Source: Haloplanus natans DSM 17983 (lineage in GTDB: Archaea; Halobacteriota; Halobacteria; Halobacteriales; Haloferacaceae). From it: a stretch of DNA of 64,000 nt. Under the pieces are notes generated by a model that did not search any database, had not been told where the DNA came from, and saw only the letters and a program-made list of their open reading frames with translations. The stretch is taken from positions 186,001 to 250,000 of the forward strand of contig NZ_KE386573.1 in the NCBI RefSeq assembly GCF_000427685.1, written 5' to 3'. This document shows positions 8,306 through 15,981 of this stretch, piece by piece. The stretch's first letter is position 1. Each line of letters starts with the position of its first letter. Both the position numbers and the translations under genes were made by a program.

Positions 8306-8594
8306 CGACACCGATCCTGTTGTACCTCTTTACCGGCGCCGTCGTCGGCTTTCCGGTCGCGTGTGGCGGGCCGGACGGGACGTTCGTCGTCGGCTCGTCG
8401 GGGAATGACGCCCTGACACTGTCGTGTGCGGCCGTCCGGACGCTGGTGAAGACGGTCGTCACCGTGGGCGGGAGTGCCGCGACGACGGTCGGCGTCGCCC
8501 TCGTCGCCGTCGCGGACCTCACCCATGGCTCGGTCGGACTCGGTCGGTCGGTCGGCAGTCACCGTCGTGTTCGACGACCGGGGCCGGGCCGCCG
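8306..8594. other. Non-coding or decayed stretch beside the IS relic
   Basis: No convincing gene is seen. The plus-strand frame from 8320 is hydrophobic at first (MYLFTGAVVGFPVACGG) but becomes Arg/Gly-rich and has no family features. The opposite frames are Ala/Arg/Thr-rich shadows. Together with the IS hairpin and the frameshifted genes to the left, this looks like eroded accessory DNA. Confidence 0.4.
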
Positions 8595-8729
8595 CTACGT
8601 GCGCGGCGGCGCCGACACCGGATGTACTTCCCAGCAGTCCGGACATTCGGCGTGTGACCGTACGCCGTCGTCGCGGGCGACGATTCGCCACCGGGGAATC
8701 GCCGTTCCGCAGTTCGGGCAGCGTGACAT
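8595..8729 (-). CDS. 44-residue double-CxxC zinc-ribbon microprotein
   Basis: ATG 8729 to TAG 8595 encodes MSRCPNCGTA, a basic middle (IPRWRIVARDDGVRSHAE) and CPDCWEVHP. Two CPxC knuckles about 25 residues apart form a classic minimal zinc ribbon. Haloarchaea encode many such proteins under 60 residues, probably nucleic-acid or protein adaptors. The reading frame is too short for ordinary ORF cut-offs. The target is unknown. Confidence 0.65.
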   Translation of the reverse strand: MSRCPNCGTAIPRWRIVARDDGVRSHAECPDCWEVHPVSAPPRT

Positions 8730-8870
8730 GAGGGGGTGGGGAGCGTGTGACACGGTCCCCGGTGGAGGACAGTGGCGCCGAAGGCTTAGTTAATCCGCGG
8801 TTAAGCGAACCGTCGGCCCGGTCAGCGAGTTCGCCGGAACCCTCCCGTCGACTGCCGATGGCCTCGACGC

Positions 8871-9314
8871 CTACAGCAGGACGCCACCGATGACGAGGAG
8901 GCCAATACCGGCCACCGCGGCCCCGGTGAGAAACGGCGTCGCCGACTGGGCGGGTTCCCGGACCTTCCGTTCGTCGAGGCCGTCGACGAGGCGGCCCGAT
9001 CCCACCTCGATCAGCCCGGTCATGACGAGCCACAGCACCACCATCGCGACGACGAGGTAGCCACGCGTCGATCCGAGGAGGCTCTCGGCGGTGTAGCGCG
9101 TGCCCGCGAGATGGCCGCCGGTGAGAAAGAGCGCGAGGGAGGCGACGCGCGACCCCGTTCGGAACCGACCGATCAGCCCCTGTAGCGGTTCGGCGTCGAG
9201 GGTCCCCGCTCGCGCGGCGGGCAACAGTCCCCGCGAGACGAAGAGCACGCTTCCGGCCCACAGCCCGCCAACCAGCAGGTGTACCGCGTTGATCGCCGTA
9301 TCGACAGTCGCCAT
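8871..9314 (-). CDS. CopD-like four-helix membrane protein
   Basis: 147 residues with four hydrophobic segments: NAVHLLVGGLWAGSVLFV, a central ASLALFLTGGHLAG, GYLVVAMVVLWLVMTGLI and a C-terminal GAAVAGIGLLVIGGVLL. The HLLVGGLWAG motif in the first helix resembles the conserved His/Trp of the CopD/YcnJ copper-resistance membrane domain. The start at 9314 gives the helix-proximal Met. A role in copper or heme handling is an inference from that motif. It is transcribed away from the tRNA-Ser gene. Confidence 0.68.
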   Translation of the reverse strand: MATVDTAINAVHLLVGGLWAGSVLFVSRGLLPAARAGTLDAEPLQGLIGRFRTGSRVASLALFLTGGHLAGTRYTAESLLGSTRGYLVVAMVVLWLVMTGLIEVGSGRLVDGLDERKVREPAQSATPFLTGAAVAGIGLLVIGGVLL

Positions 9315-9480
9315 GCCCGTGGCTTGGACGCCGCCGACTTGAATCCGCGGGATTCCGGCGGACGGCGAGCGGGACGCTAGCCCGGCTGCTCGTCGGAATT
9401 CTAGCGCACGGATCCGCCGGTATCGACGGCCGGCGTCGAATCGAAACCGATTAAACGCCCGCTCCCACACTATTGGGTGA

Positions 9481-9565
9481 GCCGAGGTAGCCTAGCCCGG
9501 CCAAGGCGGTTGCTTCGAGAGCAACTGTCCGTCAGGACTCGTGAGTTCAAATCTCACCCTCGGCG
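9481..9565 (+). tRNA. tRNA-Ser (CGA anticodon)
   Basis: The acceptor stem GCCGAGG pairs with CCTCGGC (9558-9564), discriminator G. The anticodon stem GTTGC/GCAAC encloses the loop TTCGAGA with anticodon CGA, reading UCG. A long variable arm (TGTCCGTCAGGACT) marks a class II tRNA, as expected for serine. The T arm is GTGAG-TTCAAAT-CTCAC. No intron is seen and CCA is not encoded. Its last 19 nt overlap, antisense, the end of the osmC-like gene. Confidence 0.95.
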
Positions 9566-10071
9566 TTCTCCTCGAAGGTCCACTCGGTAGCGACCGCTGG
9601 CGACTCCACCAGCGTCCGATACACCACGCAGAACCGCTCGGTCGCGTCCCGGATCGACGCCGCGGTTTCGGGATCGAGGTCACCGGCGAGTGTCACGTCG
9701 AGTCGAATCTCCTGAAAGCCGACGGGTACGTCCGCGACGCCCATCGTCCCACGGAGGTCGAGATCACCCTCAACGGTCACCGACACGTCGGCGTCGACGC
9801 CGAAGTTCTCGATCACGGCCTGGGCGGTCAGTTGTGAGCAGGCCGCGAGCGCCCCGAGCAGGAGGTCACCCGAACAGGCGGCGGTCCCCGACCCACCCGC
9901 CCCCTCGTGGAGCTCCGCCTCGTACATCGCCTCGCCGACTTCGACGCTACAGGTCGTCGCGTCCGCCGCCCCGTCGCCCGTAGCGGTGAGCGTCAGTTGC
10001 GCCGCCTCTGGATCGGCTTCGTAGGTCTCTTTCAGCGGTTTCTGCGCCTCGCGGAGATCGTTGGCTGTCAT
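9547..10071 (-). CDS. OsmC family peroxiredoxin-like protein
   Basis: 174 residues. The OsmC/Ohr fold is indicated by the GGSGTAACSGDLLLGALAACSQLT helix region, with the conserved Cys of LAACS, and by a second redox Cys in ATERFCVVYRTL. OsmC proteins reduce organic hydroperoxides through a Cys pair. The stop codon TGA (9549-9547) and the last five codons (AEGEI) lie inside the tRNA-Ser T arm and acceptor stem on the other strand. So gene and tRNA are convergent and overlap by 19 nt. The start at 10071 fits the usual family length. Confidence 0.9.
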   Translation of the reverse strand: MTANDLREAQKPLKETYEADPEAAQLTLTATGDGAADATTCSVEVGEAMYEAELHEGAGGSGTAACSGDLLLGALAACSQLTAQAVIENFGVDADVSVTVEGDLDLRGTMGVADVPVGFQEIRLDVTLAGDLDPETAASIRDATERFCVVYRTLVESPAVATEWTFEENAEGEI

Positions 10072-10208
10072 ACGTTCACATGGGCCGGTAGGCGGAAAAA
10101 GCGTTCCGGGTGTGACGCCGTATCGTCTCCTCTGATCCGCGTTAACCGCCGATTCAGTTCTCGAATGGTGTGATTAACGAAGTACGATCCCCTCGATCGG
10201 GCGGCACG

Positions 10209-10970
10209 ATGGCCGGCGGCAACGGGATCACGCTGACGAGACGGCAGGCGCTGAGCGCCCTCGCCGCGACGGGCGCCGTCGCCGGTGGCGTCGGTGCCGG
10301 GACCGACGCTCTCTTCAGCGATGCCGAGTCGTTCGACGGGAACCGGATCGCCGCCGGCGAACTCGACCTGAACGTCGCGTGGCACAAGCGCGTCGAGGCG
10401 GCGACGACGCGCGTGGCGACGAGCGACGGCTGGCCGACACCGCGAAGCGACGCGACGGCGCCGCTCTGTGATCTTACGGATCTGAAACCCGGCGACTCGG
10501 GCCAACTCACGCTCGCGCTCCGCGTCGACGGCCTGTCCGGCTACCTCTCGCTCGTGGGGCGCGAGCGAACCGACGCCGAACGCGGGCAGTCGGCAGCCGA
10601 GGCCGACTCGCCCGGAGCGACCGACGAAGGAGAACTCGACGAACTGACCACGACGGCGGTGTCGTATCTCGACCCCGACGATCCGGGGCGGCCGGCGGCG
10701 ACGGGGACGACGGCCGACGCCTACACCGGGTCGCTCTCGTCGCTCGTCGGTCTCGGCGGCCTCGGCTCCGGTATCCCCCTCGACGGCGACGAGGCGGCGA
10801 GCGTCTACGACTGCCTGGTCGACGGCGCGCCTCTCGGGACGTACCGCGGCGGGCGCACCCACTATCTCCGGATCGAGTGGGTGGTGCCGACGTGGATCGG
10901 CACCGCCGTCGCGAGCGACGCTTACGCCTTCGACCTCGGCCTCTACGGCGTGCAGGGAGGCGGTGGCTGA
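10209..10970 (+). CDS. Exported protein with Tat/SipW-type signal (TasA/camelysin-like N-terminus)
   Basis: 253 residues from ATG 10209; an upstream in-frame ATG at 10170 would add 13 residues. The N-terminus LTRRQALSALAATGAVAGGV has twin arginines and a hydrophobic core. It is followed by ALFSDAESFDGNRIAAGELD, the pattern of SipW-type (camelysin/TasA) exported proteins. The body contains CDLTDLKPGDSGQLTLAL, as in that family, then a low-complexity middle. The stop overlaps the haloperoxidase start in ATGA, so the two are probably translationally coupled. A surface role is likely; function is otherwise unknown. Confidence 0.72.
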   Translation: MAGGNGITLTRRQALSALAATGAVAGGVGAGTDALFSDAESFDGNRIAAGELDLNVAWHKRVEAATTRVATSDGWPTPRSDATAPLCDLTDLKPGDSGQLTLALRVDGLSGYLSLVGRERTDAERGQSAAEADSPGATDEGELDELTTTAVSYLDPDDPGRPAATGTTADAYTGSLSSLVGLGGLGSGIPLDGDEAASVYDCLVDGAPLGTYRGGRTHYLRIEWVVPTWIGTAVASDAYAFDLGLYGVQGGGG

Positions 10971-12820
10971 TGACCGACGACCCCCACCGCCGCCTGCAGG
11001 CGGCCTTTCTCCGCCGGCAGCGGGCGGCGCGTCACCAACTCCTCGACTCGGCGTACCGGGTCGACGAGTCGGACGGCGACGACGGCCCGGTGACCAACTA
11101 CGGGAAGGCGCTGACCCACCGCGACGACGGCGTCCCGACCGCCTCGGCGTACGCGAGCCTCGTCGACGCCCTCGACGCGGGGACGGTAGACGCGTACAAC
11201 GCCGTCGAACTCGACACTGATCCGGAAGGTCGACGGCTCGCCGAACCCCCCGGCTCCCACGCCTTCGAGGGGATGGGCGCCGATCCGTGGGCGGTCGACA
11301 TGGCGCCCCCACCCGCCTTCGCCTCGTCGGAGATGGGGGCGGAACTGATCGAACTCTACTGTCGCGCGCTCTGTCGCGACGTGCCCTTCGGCGCGTACGG
11401 CGAGGACGGCGCCGTCGTCGACGCGGTCACCGACCTGAACGGTCTGGCGGGCTACGCCGGTCCCGCGGGGACGGCCGATCCCCGCGGCGGGTCGCTCGAC
11501 ACCACGCGTGTCTTCCGGGGTATCGTTCCCGGGGCTGCGACCGGCCCGCACGTCTCGCAGTTGCTCTGGAAGGACGTTCCACGGGGGGCGATTCCACAGA
11601 GCCAGCGGGTTCGCGTCCTCGCGAGCGAGGCGGCCGCCGGCACCGGCGACGCAGACGTGGTCGGCACCGGCCCCGACTACCTCACCGACTGGAACGCGTG
11701 GCTCCGCGTCCAGCGCGGCATCCCGGTCGGGCGGACGAACCCGCCGCCGACGCTGGTCGACGCGGGCGGCGACCCCGACGAGGCGGTCACGCGACACATC
11801 GTCACCGGCCGCGACCTGGCGAACAAGGTTCGCCGACAGGTGCCCTACCTCGCCAGCCGGGACGCCGCCGAAATCCTGCTGGGGATGGGCGTCCCCTTCG
11901 ACCGGCGGATTCCCTACCAGCAGGGCGGGGAGGCGAGTGCGACGGCCGGCACGTCGGGCATCCGAACCGCCGTCCCGGTCGTCAACTTCGGCGCCCACGA
12001 CGTGCTCGAATCGGTTGTGAGCGTCTTCGATCCCGCCCAGACCGCTGCCTGGTATCGGAAGTGGCTCGTCCACCGCCGCCTCCGGCCCGAGGAGTACGCG
12101 GGGCGACTCGAAGCCGAGCGCCGGGGCGCCGGCGGGCCGTTCGACTTGCCCGACAATCTGCACGAGTCGGCTACACCCTCGCGGGTCGCCGACGCCCACG
12201 GCACCGTCCTCCTCCCGCAGGCGTACACCGAGGGGAGTCCCACCCATCCCTCCTACCCCGCCGGCCACAGCGTCGTCGCGGGCGCGACGGTGACGGTGCT
12301 GAAAGCGATGTTCGACGGTCGATATCCGTTCCCGGTCGAGGAGATGGTCGTGCCCGTCGCCGACGGGACGGCCACCGGCGAACTGGCCGGCGGCGGAACG
12401 ACGACGGTCCAGTCGACCCGCCTCGCGCCCGTGACCGAGGTGTCGACGGCGCTCGGCGCGACGGCCGACTCGATCACCGAAGCGCGTTCGGAGACGATAA
12501 CCGTCACCGACGAACTCAACAAACTCGCGACGAACGTCGCCCTCGGGCGCAACTGGGCCGGCATCCACTACCGCTCCGACGGGATCGAGGGGTTACTGCT
12601 GGGCGAACAGGTGGCCGTCCGCTACCTGCAGGACCACCTCCGGTCGACGGATCTACCGTTCGACGGCTACCGTCTCGAACCCTTCTTCGACGCCTATCCG
12701 GGGACCGCCGAGGGCGCCGGCCCCAACCGCGGCCGGGACGGCATCCTGCTCACACCCGACCGGATCACGACGCCCGAGGGCGAGTCGAGTGCTATCGACG
12801 TGGACGATCCGTCACGGTAG
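10970..12820 (+). CDS. Vanadium-dependent haloperoxidase / PAP2-type acid phosphatase superfamily protein
   Basis: 616 residues. The C-terminal half carries the vanadium-chloroperoxidase/PAP2 signature. HPSYPAGHS, with His433, matches the acid-base histidine segment, and GRNWAGIHYRSDG, with Arg527 and His533, matches the oxyanion-binding Arg and the axial vanadate-ligand His, six residues apart as in fungal VCPO. The family oxidises halides with H2O2 or hydrolyses phosphate esters. No signal peptide is evident (start MTDDPHRRLQ). The ATGA overlap with the exported SipW-type gene suggests the two products act together. Confidence 0.85.
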   Translation: MTDDPHRRLQAAFLRRQRAARHQLLDSAYRVDESDGDDGPVTNYGKALTHRDDGVPTASAYASLVDALDAGTVDAYNAVELDTDPEGRRLAEPPGSHAFEGMGADPWAVDMAPPPAFASSEMGAELIELYCRALCRDVPFGAYGEDGAVVDAVTDLNGLAGYAGPAGTADPRGGSLDTTRVFRGIVPGAATGPHVSQLLWKDVPRGAIPQSQRVRVLASEAAAGTGDADVVGTGPDYLTDWNAWLRVQRGIPVGRTNPPPTLVDAGGDPDEAVTRHIVTGRDLANKVRRQVPYLASRDAAEILLGMGVPFDRRIPYQQGGEASATAGTSGIRTAVPVVNFGAHDVLESVVSVFDPAQTAAWYRKWLVHRRLRPEEYAGRLEAERRGAGGPFDLPDNLHESATPSRVADAHGTVLLPQAYTEGSPTHPSYPAGHSVVAGATVTVLKAMFDGRYPFPVEEMVVPVADGTATGELAGGGTTTVQSTRLAPVTEVSTALGATADSITEARSETITVTDELNKLATNVALGRNWAGIHYRSDGIEGLLLGEQVAVRYLQDHLRSTDLPFDGYRLEPFFDAYPGTAEGAGPNRGRDGILLTPDRITTPEGESSAIDVDDPSR

Positions 12821-12824
12821 TTCG

Positions 12825-12936
12825 GACTGCCGTGGTGCCGCTTCGCGTCACCACGTTGTCCCAACAGGAGTATGGGACCGCCGTGGTGCCGCTTCGCGTC
12901 ACCACGTTGTCCCAACAGGAGTATGGGACCGCCGCG
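12825..12936. repeat. 51-bp tandem repeat (two full copies) in a convergent intergenic gap
   Basis: Two 51-bp units (12825-12875 and 12876-12926) differ only at one early base (GACTGCC versus GACCGCC), and a third copy begins at 12927. Each unit contains GTGGTG...CACCAC, able to form a hairpin, and CCGCTTCGCG. The partial third copy continues into GGACCGCCGCGGTCC, a second small palindrome. The tract fills the space between the convergent haloperoxidase and Rieske genes, so it may act as a duplicated terminator. Confidence 0.8.
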
Positions 12937-12943
12937 GTCCGAA

Positions 12944-14668
12944 TCACGCCTCGTGGATCGCCTCCCCTCGATTCAGTCGCTCGGCGATCCGGAACGTCTG
13001 TTCGCCCTCGCGGCGGGTCGGGGTGTGTGCCGCGAGGTAGCGTGCCGTGGCGATCAGGTGGACGCGGCCGTCCTCGGCCGCGTCGTACCGGCTGAACGCC
13101 GCCTCGACGTTCTGCCGGGGATGAAACCCCGCGTCCTCGCGGAGTAAGACCTCGCCGAGTGCACGCTTCAGACGGGTGGGGTCACCGCCGCTCGCCAGAT
13201 ACTCGGCGGCGTGGCGCCCCGCCTTCCCGACCGTCTCGTCGGCCTCGACTTCGAACGTCTCCAGGAGGGCCGTCAGCATCTCGTTGGGGTCACGACCCCC
13301 GTCCGGGTCGGGGAGCGGGATCGGCGGCGTGTTGAGGAAGCGATCGAGGTAGACGCTCACGGCGCCGTCGAGTACCGCGCGGTAGAGTTCGACGGCGTCG
13401 GTGCGACCCGCCAGCCCGCAGACCGCGTTGGCGTAGGTGTAGGTGTGATGGACGGTGTTCCAGTCACGGAACTCGTTGGCGGTGCCGAACTGTGCGACCC
13501 GCCGGGCAGCGGCGTCGGCGACGGCGCCTGCGAGTTGCGCAGTCGTCGCCCCGGCCGCGACGGCGTCGGTCAGGGCGTCGACGATATCGTGTGGATCGTC
13601 GCCGAGGAGCCGATCGACGAAGCCGTCCGGTTCGGTCCACGTCTCCCCTTCACCGCGGGCGACGAGGGCCGACAGATCGTCGCTCGCGCCCTCGACCAGC
13701 GCGACCACGTCGACCGGCTGGCGCCACGACGAGCGCTCCTCCGCTCGCTCGGCGTCGGCGAGGCCGGGGACGAGGCTCGGCAGGACCGCGTCGGCGTGTT
13801 CCCAGCCGATCCGGTCCAGGAGTTCGAACGCCTTGTTCACGAAGTCGAGGCGGTGACCCGAGTCGAGATAGCGGTGATCGGTGGCGGCGGCGACGAACGT
13901 GGCCGCGAGGGCGGACTCGTCGAGGCCGGCGTGGATGGCCGCGCGGATCACCCGCTCGGCCCCGTCGGCGTCCCGAACCTCGACGGTATCGCGGAACCAC
14001 TCGGTGAGACGGTCGGCCGAGACGTGTTCGGTCGAGAGCGGCTCCTGTACGAAGAAGGGCGGTTCGCCCGCGCAGTCGTCGGCGACGGCGCCCAGGCCGA
14101 CGGCCAGCGCCCGGCGGCGGTCCGCGGGCCGGAGGTCGGGCAACAGGGTCGCCATCGCGGCGAGGGTCGTCAGCCCGGAGCCCCATCCCCCTTCCCTGTA
14201 CTCCGTGCCGAACGCCGCGCCGATCCGGAGCGACACCGCGGGGTCGACGCCCGCGTCGTCCAGGCCGATCACCGCCTTGTCGATGACGAGCGACAGCGAC
14301 TCCCGGAGGCCGTGTTCGAGGCGCTCCTGCCAGTGGGCTGCCGGATCGGCGTCGCGTTCGGGGTCGGTATCGACGTACACGTCGCCGTCCCGCATCTCGA
14401 CGGGGAAGGTGGACACGTCGTCGGCGAAGGGGTCGAACGTGTCGCCGCCGGAGAGTTCGAACCGGGCGTGGTGCCACGGGCAGGTCAGGATACCGTCCTC
14501 GACGGAGCCGTCTGAGAGGGGAAACCCCATATGCGGGCATCGGTCGTCGACGGCGTGAAACGACCCCTCGTGGTAGAACAGGACGACCGTCCGGCCGCCG
14601 ACGCGGACGACCTGCGGGCTCGCCTCACGCACCTCCGCGGCCGACGCCACTCGCTCGAAACTGGTCAT
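12944..14668 (-). CDS. Rieske [2Fe-2S] domain fused to a large helical domain
   Basis: 574 residues. Residues about 5-110 form a Rieske ferredoxin domain with both ligand motifs, CPHMG and CPWHH. The remaining ~450 residues are mostly helical, with repeated His-containing motifs (ATDHRYLDSGHRLDFVNKAF; NTVHHTYTYANAVCG). This large part could be a metal-dependent oxygenase-like domain, perhaps like questin oxidase, but that is a weak guess. It lacks the usual Rieske-oxygenase alpha-subunit mononuclear iron domain. The start at 14668 is the Met directly before the Rieske fold. A hairpin lies 62-97 nt upstream. Confidence 0.75.
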   Translation of the reverse strand: MTSFERVASAAEVREASPQVVRVGGRTVVLFYHEGSFHAVDDRCPHMGFPLSDGSVEDGILTCPWHHARFELSGGDTFDPFADDVSTFPVEMRDGDVYVDTDPERDADPAAHWQERLEHGLRESLSLVIDKAVIGLDDAGVDPAVSLRIGAAFGTEYREGGWGSGLTTLAAMATLLPDLRPADRRRALAVGLGAVADDCAGEPPFFVQEPLSTEHVSADRLTEWFRDTVEVRDADGAERVIRAAIHAGLDESALAATFVAAATDHRYLDSGHRLDFVNKAFELLDRIGWEHADAVLPSLVPGLADAERAEERSSWRQPVDVVALVEGASDDLSALVARGEGETWTEPDGFVDRLLGDDPHDIVDALTDAVAAGATTAQLAGAVADAAARRVAQFGTANEFRDWNTVHHTYTYANAVCGLAGRTDAVELYRAVLDGAVSVYLDRFLNTPPIPLPDPDGGRDPNEMLTALLETFEVEADETVGKAGRHAAEYLASGGDPTRLKRALGEVLLREDAGFHPRQNVEAAFSRYDAAEDGRVHLIATARYLAAHTPTRREGEQTFRIAERLNRGEAIHEA

Positions 14669-14729
14669 GTGTCGTGATAACACGCCGGGCGCGATAAGCT
14701 GTCGCTCATACTATCGGCTGTAACTGTTT

Positions 14730-14765
14730 CAAGAAATCCGTCACCTCGGGGTGGCGAATTTCTTG
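14730..14765. promoter_or_regulatory. Long inverted repeat upstream of the Rieske fusion gene
   Basis: CAAGAAAT and ATTTCTTG form perfect 8-bp outer arms separated by 20 nt, with inner near-complementary CCGTCACC/GGTGGCGA around a TCGG loop. It lies 62-97 nt upstream of the minus-strand start at 14668. It could be an operator, or an RNA hairpin in read-through transcript from the dehydrogenase gene. It directly adjoins the dispersed palindromic element at 14773. Confidence 0.45.
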
Positions 14766-14772
14766 ACTGACT

Positions 14773-14857
14773 TATACGGATTAGTGTAACTGTTCACCGG
14801 TAGGTCGCCGACCCGTCCTGGCGACCCACTGGTAATGACTTACACTAAACCGTATCA
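14773..14857. repeat. Dispersed palindromic element, copy A
   Basis: An imperfect palindrome with arms of about 37 nt. The left arm runs from ATACGGATTAGTGTAAC to CACCGGTAGGTCGCC, and the right arm complement from TGATACGGTTTAGTGTAAG to CAGTGGGTCGCC. The apical loop is about 10 nt (GACCCGTCCT). Related copies are at 25011 and 32251. Read on the minus strand, its TGATACGG end lies 18 nt after the stop of the dehydrogenase gene. So all three copies sit just 3' of a gene. Confidence 0.75.
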
Positions 14858-14874
14858 CAGCCGGCAGTATCAGC

Positions 14875-15909
14875 TCAGGGTTTCACCAGCACTTTGATCG
14901 CCTCGCGCTCGTCCATCAGGCGGTAGCCCTCGGGGACGCCGTCCAGGTCGACGGTGTGGGTGAATATCGGCGACGGATCGAGCGTCCCGCCGAGCACGTC
15001 GGCCATCAGGTCTTCGGCGTACGCGCGGACGGGTGCGACGCCGCCCCGGAGCGTCACGTTGTCGCCGAACATCCCGTAGAGGTCGAGTTCGTCGACGCCG
15101 TGGGGGACGCCGACGTAGCCCACGGTGCCGCCGGGACGAGCCATCGCGACGGCGCCGTTCATCGACGACGCGGCGCCCACGCACTCGACGACGTGGTTCG
15201 CGCCGCCGTAGGTGAGTTCCCGTACCCGATCGATCGCTTCGTCGCCGCGAGCGGCGACCGTCTCGGTCGCGCCGAACGCCTCGGCGACGGCGAGGCGGTC
15301 CGTGTGGTGGCCAACGGCGACGATTCGCTCCGCGCCCAGCCGTCGCGCGGCGAGGACGGCACACAGGCCGACGGCGCCGTCGCCGACGACGACGCAGGTC
15401 GATCCGGCCTCGACGCCCGCGCTGACGGCGGCGTGGTGGCCCGTTCCCATCACGTCAGTCAGCGCCAGGAGCGCGCGCAGGGTGTCCTCGTCGTCGGCGT
15501 GACGCTCCGGCACCCGGACGAGGGTGCCGTCGGCGTGGGTCGCGCGGACGTACTCGCCCTGTCCGCCGCCGTTGTCCCCGCCCCAGCCGTCGCCGTTCAC
15601 ACAGGAGGTGTGCAGGCCCTTCCGGCAGAACTCGCAGGACCCACAGCTGATGCGGAAGGGGGCGAGGACGCGGTCACCTGGTTCGACCGACCGAACGTCG
15701 TCGCCGACCGCCTCGACGATTCCCATCGGTTCGTGGCCGACGGGGCTCCCCACCTCGCGGTCGCTCTCGCCGCGGTAGAACCAGAGGTCCGAGCCACAGA
15801 CCGCGGTGTGGGTGACGCGGACGACGGCGTCGGTCGGGGAGTCGATTTCGGGTCGTGGTCGTTCCTCGATACGGATGTCGCCGGGGCCGTGGTAGGTGGC
15901 GGCGCGCAT
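14875..15909 (-). CDS. Zinc-dependent medium-chain alcohol dehydrogenase
   Basis: 344 residues. The N-terminal GroES-like catalytic domain contains the zinc ligands of TAVCGSDLW and GHEPMG and the structural-zinc loop CGSCEFCRKGLHTSC. The central NAD(P)-binding Rossmann domain has VVVGDGAVGLCAVLAARRLG. This arrangement is standard for Zn-ADH/threonine-dehydrogenase-like enzymes of 340-350 residues. The sequence GWGGDNGGGQGEYVRA is typical of the branch often annotated as zinc-dependent alcohol dehydrogenases of unknown specificity. It is divergent from the LLM oxidoreductase gene with a 72-nt spacer. Confidence 0.9.
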   Translation of the reverse strand: MRAATYHGPGDIRIEERPRPEIDSPTDAVVRVTHTAVCGSDLWFYRGESDREVGSPVGHEPMGIVEAVGDDVRSVEPGDRVLAPFRISCGSCEFCRKGLHTSCVNGDGWGGDNGGGQGEYVRATHADGTLVRVPERHADDEDTLRALLALTDVMGTGHHAAVSAGVEAGSTCVVVGDGAVGLCAVLAARRLGAERIVAVGHHTDRLAVAEAFGATETVAARGDEAIDRVRELTYGGANHVVECVGAASSMNGAVAMARPGGTVGYVGVPHGVDELDLYGMFGDNVTLRGGVAPVRAYAEDLMADVLGGTLDPSPIFTHTVDLDGVPEGYRLMDEREAIKVLVKP

Positions 15910-15981
15910 ACGGAGTCACGGGGCCGGGGGATCAAAAGCCGCCGGGGAAGGGTTATGCCTCCGCCGGATCGAACGGACAGC

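Noticed and set aside
8320-8793. 157-residue plus-strand frame
   Set aside because: The start is hydrophobic but the rest is Arg/Gly-rich, opposite to a better-supported zinc-ribbon ORF.
14956-15970. Long plus-strand frame running into the LLM oxidoreductase
   Set aside because: The extension is antisense to the alcohol dehydrogenase; the true protein starts at 15982.
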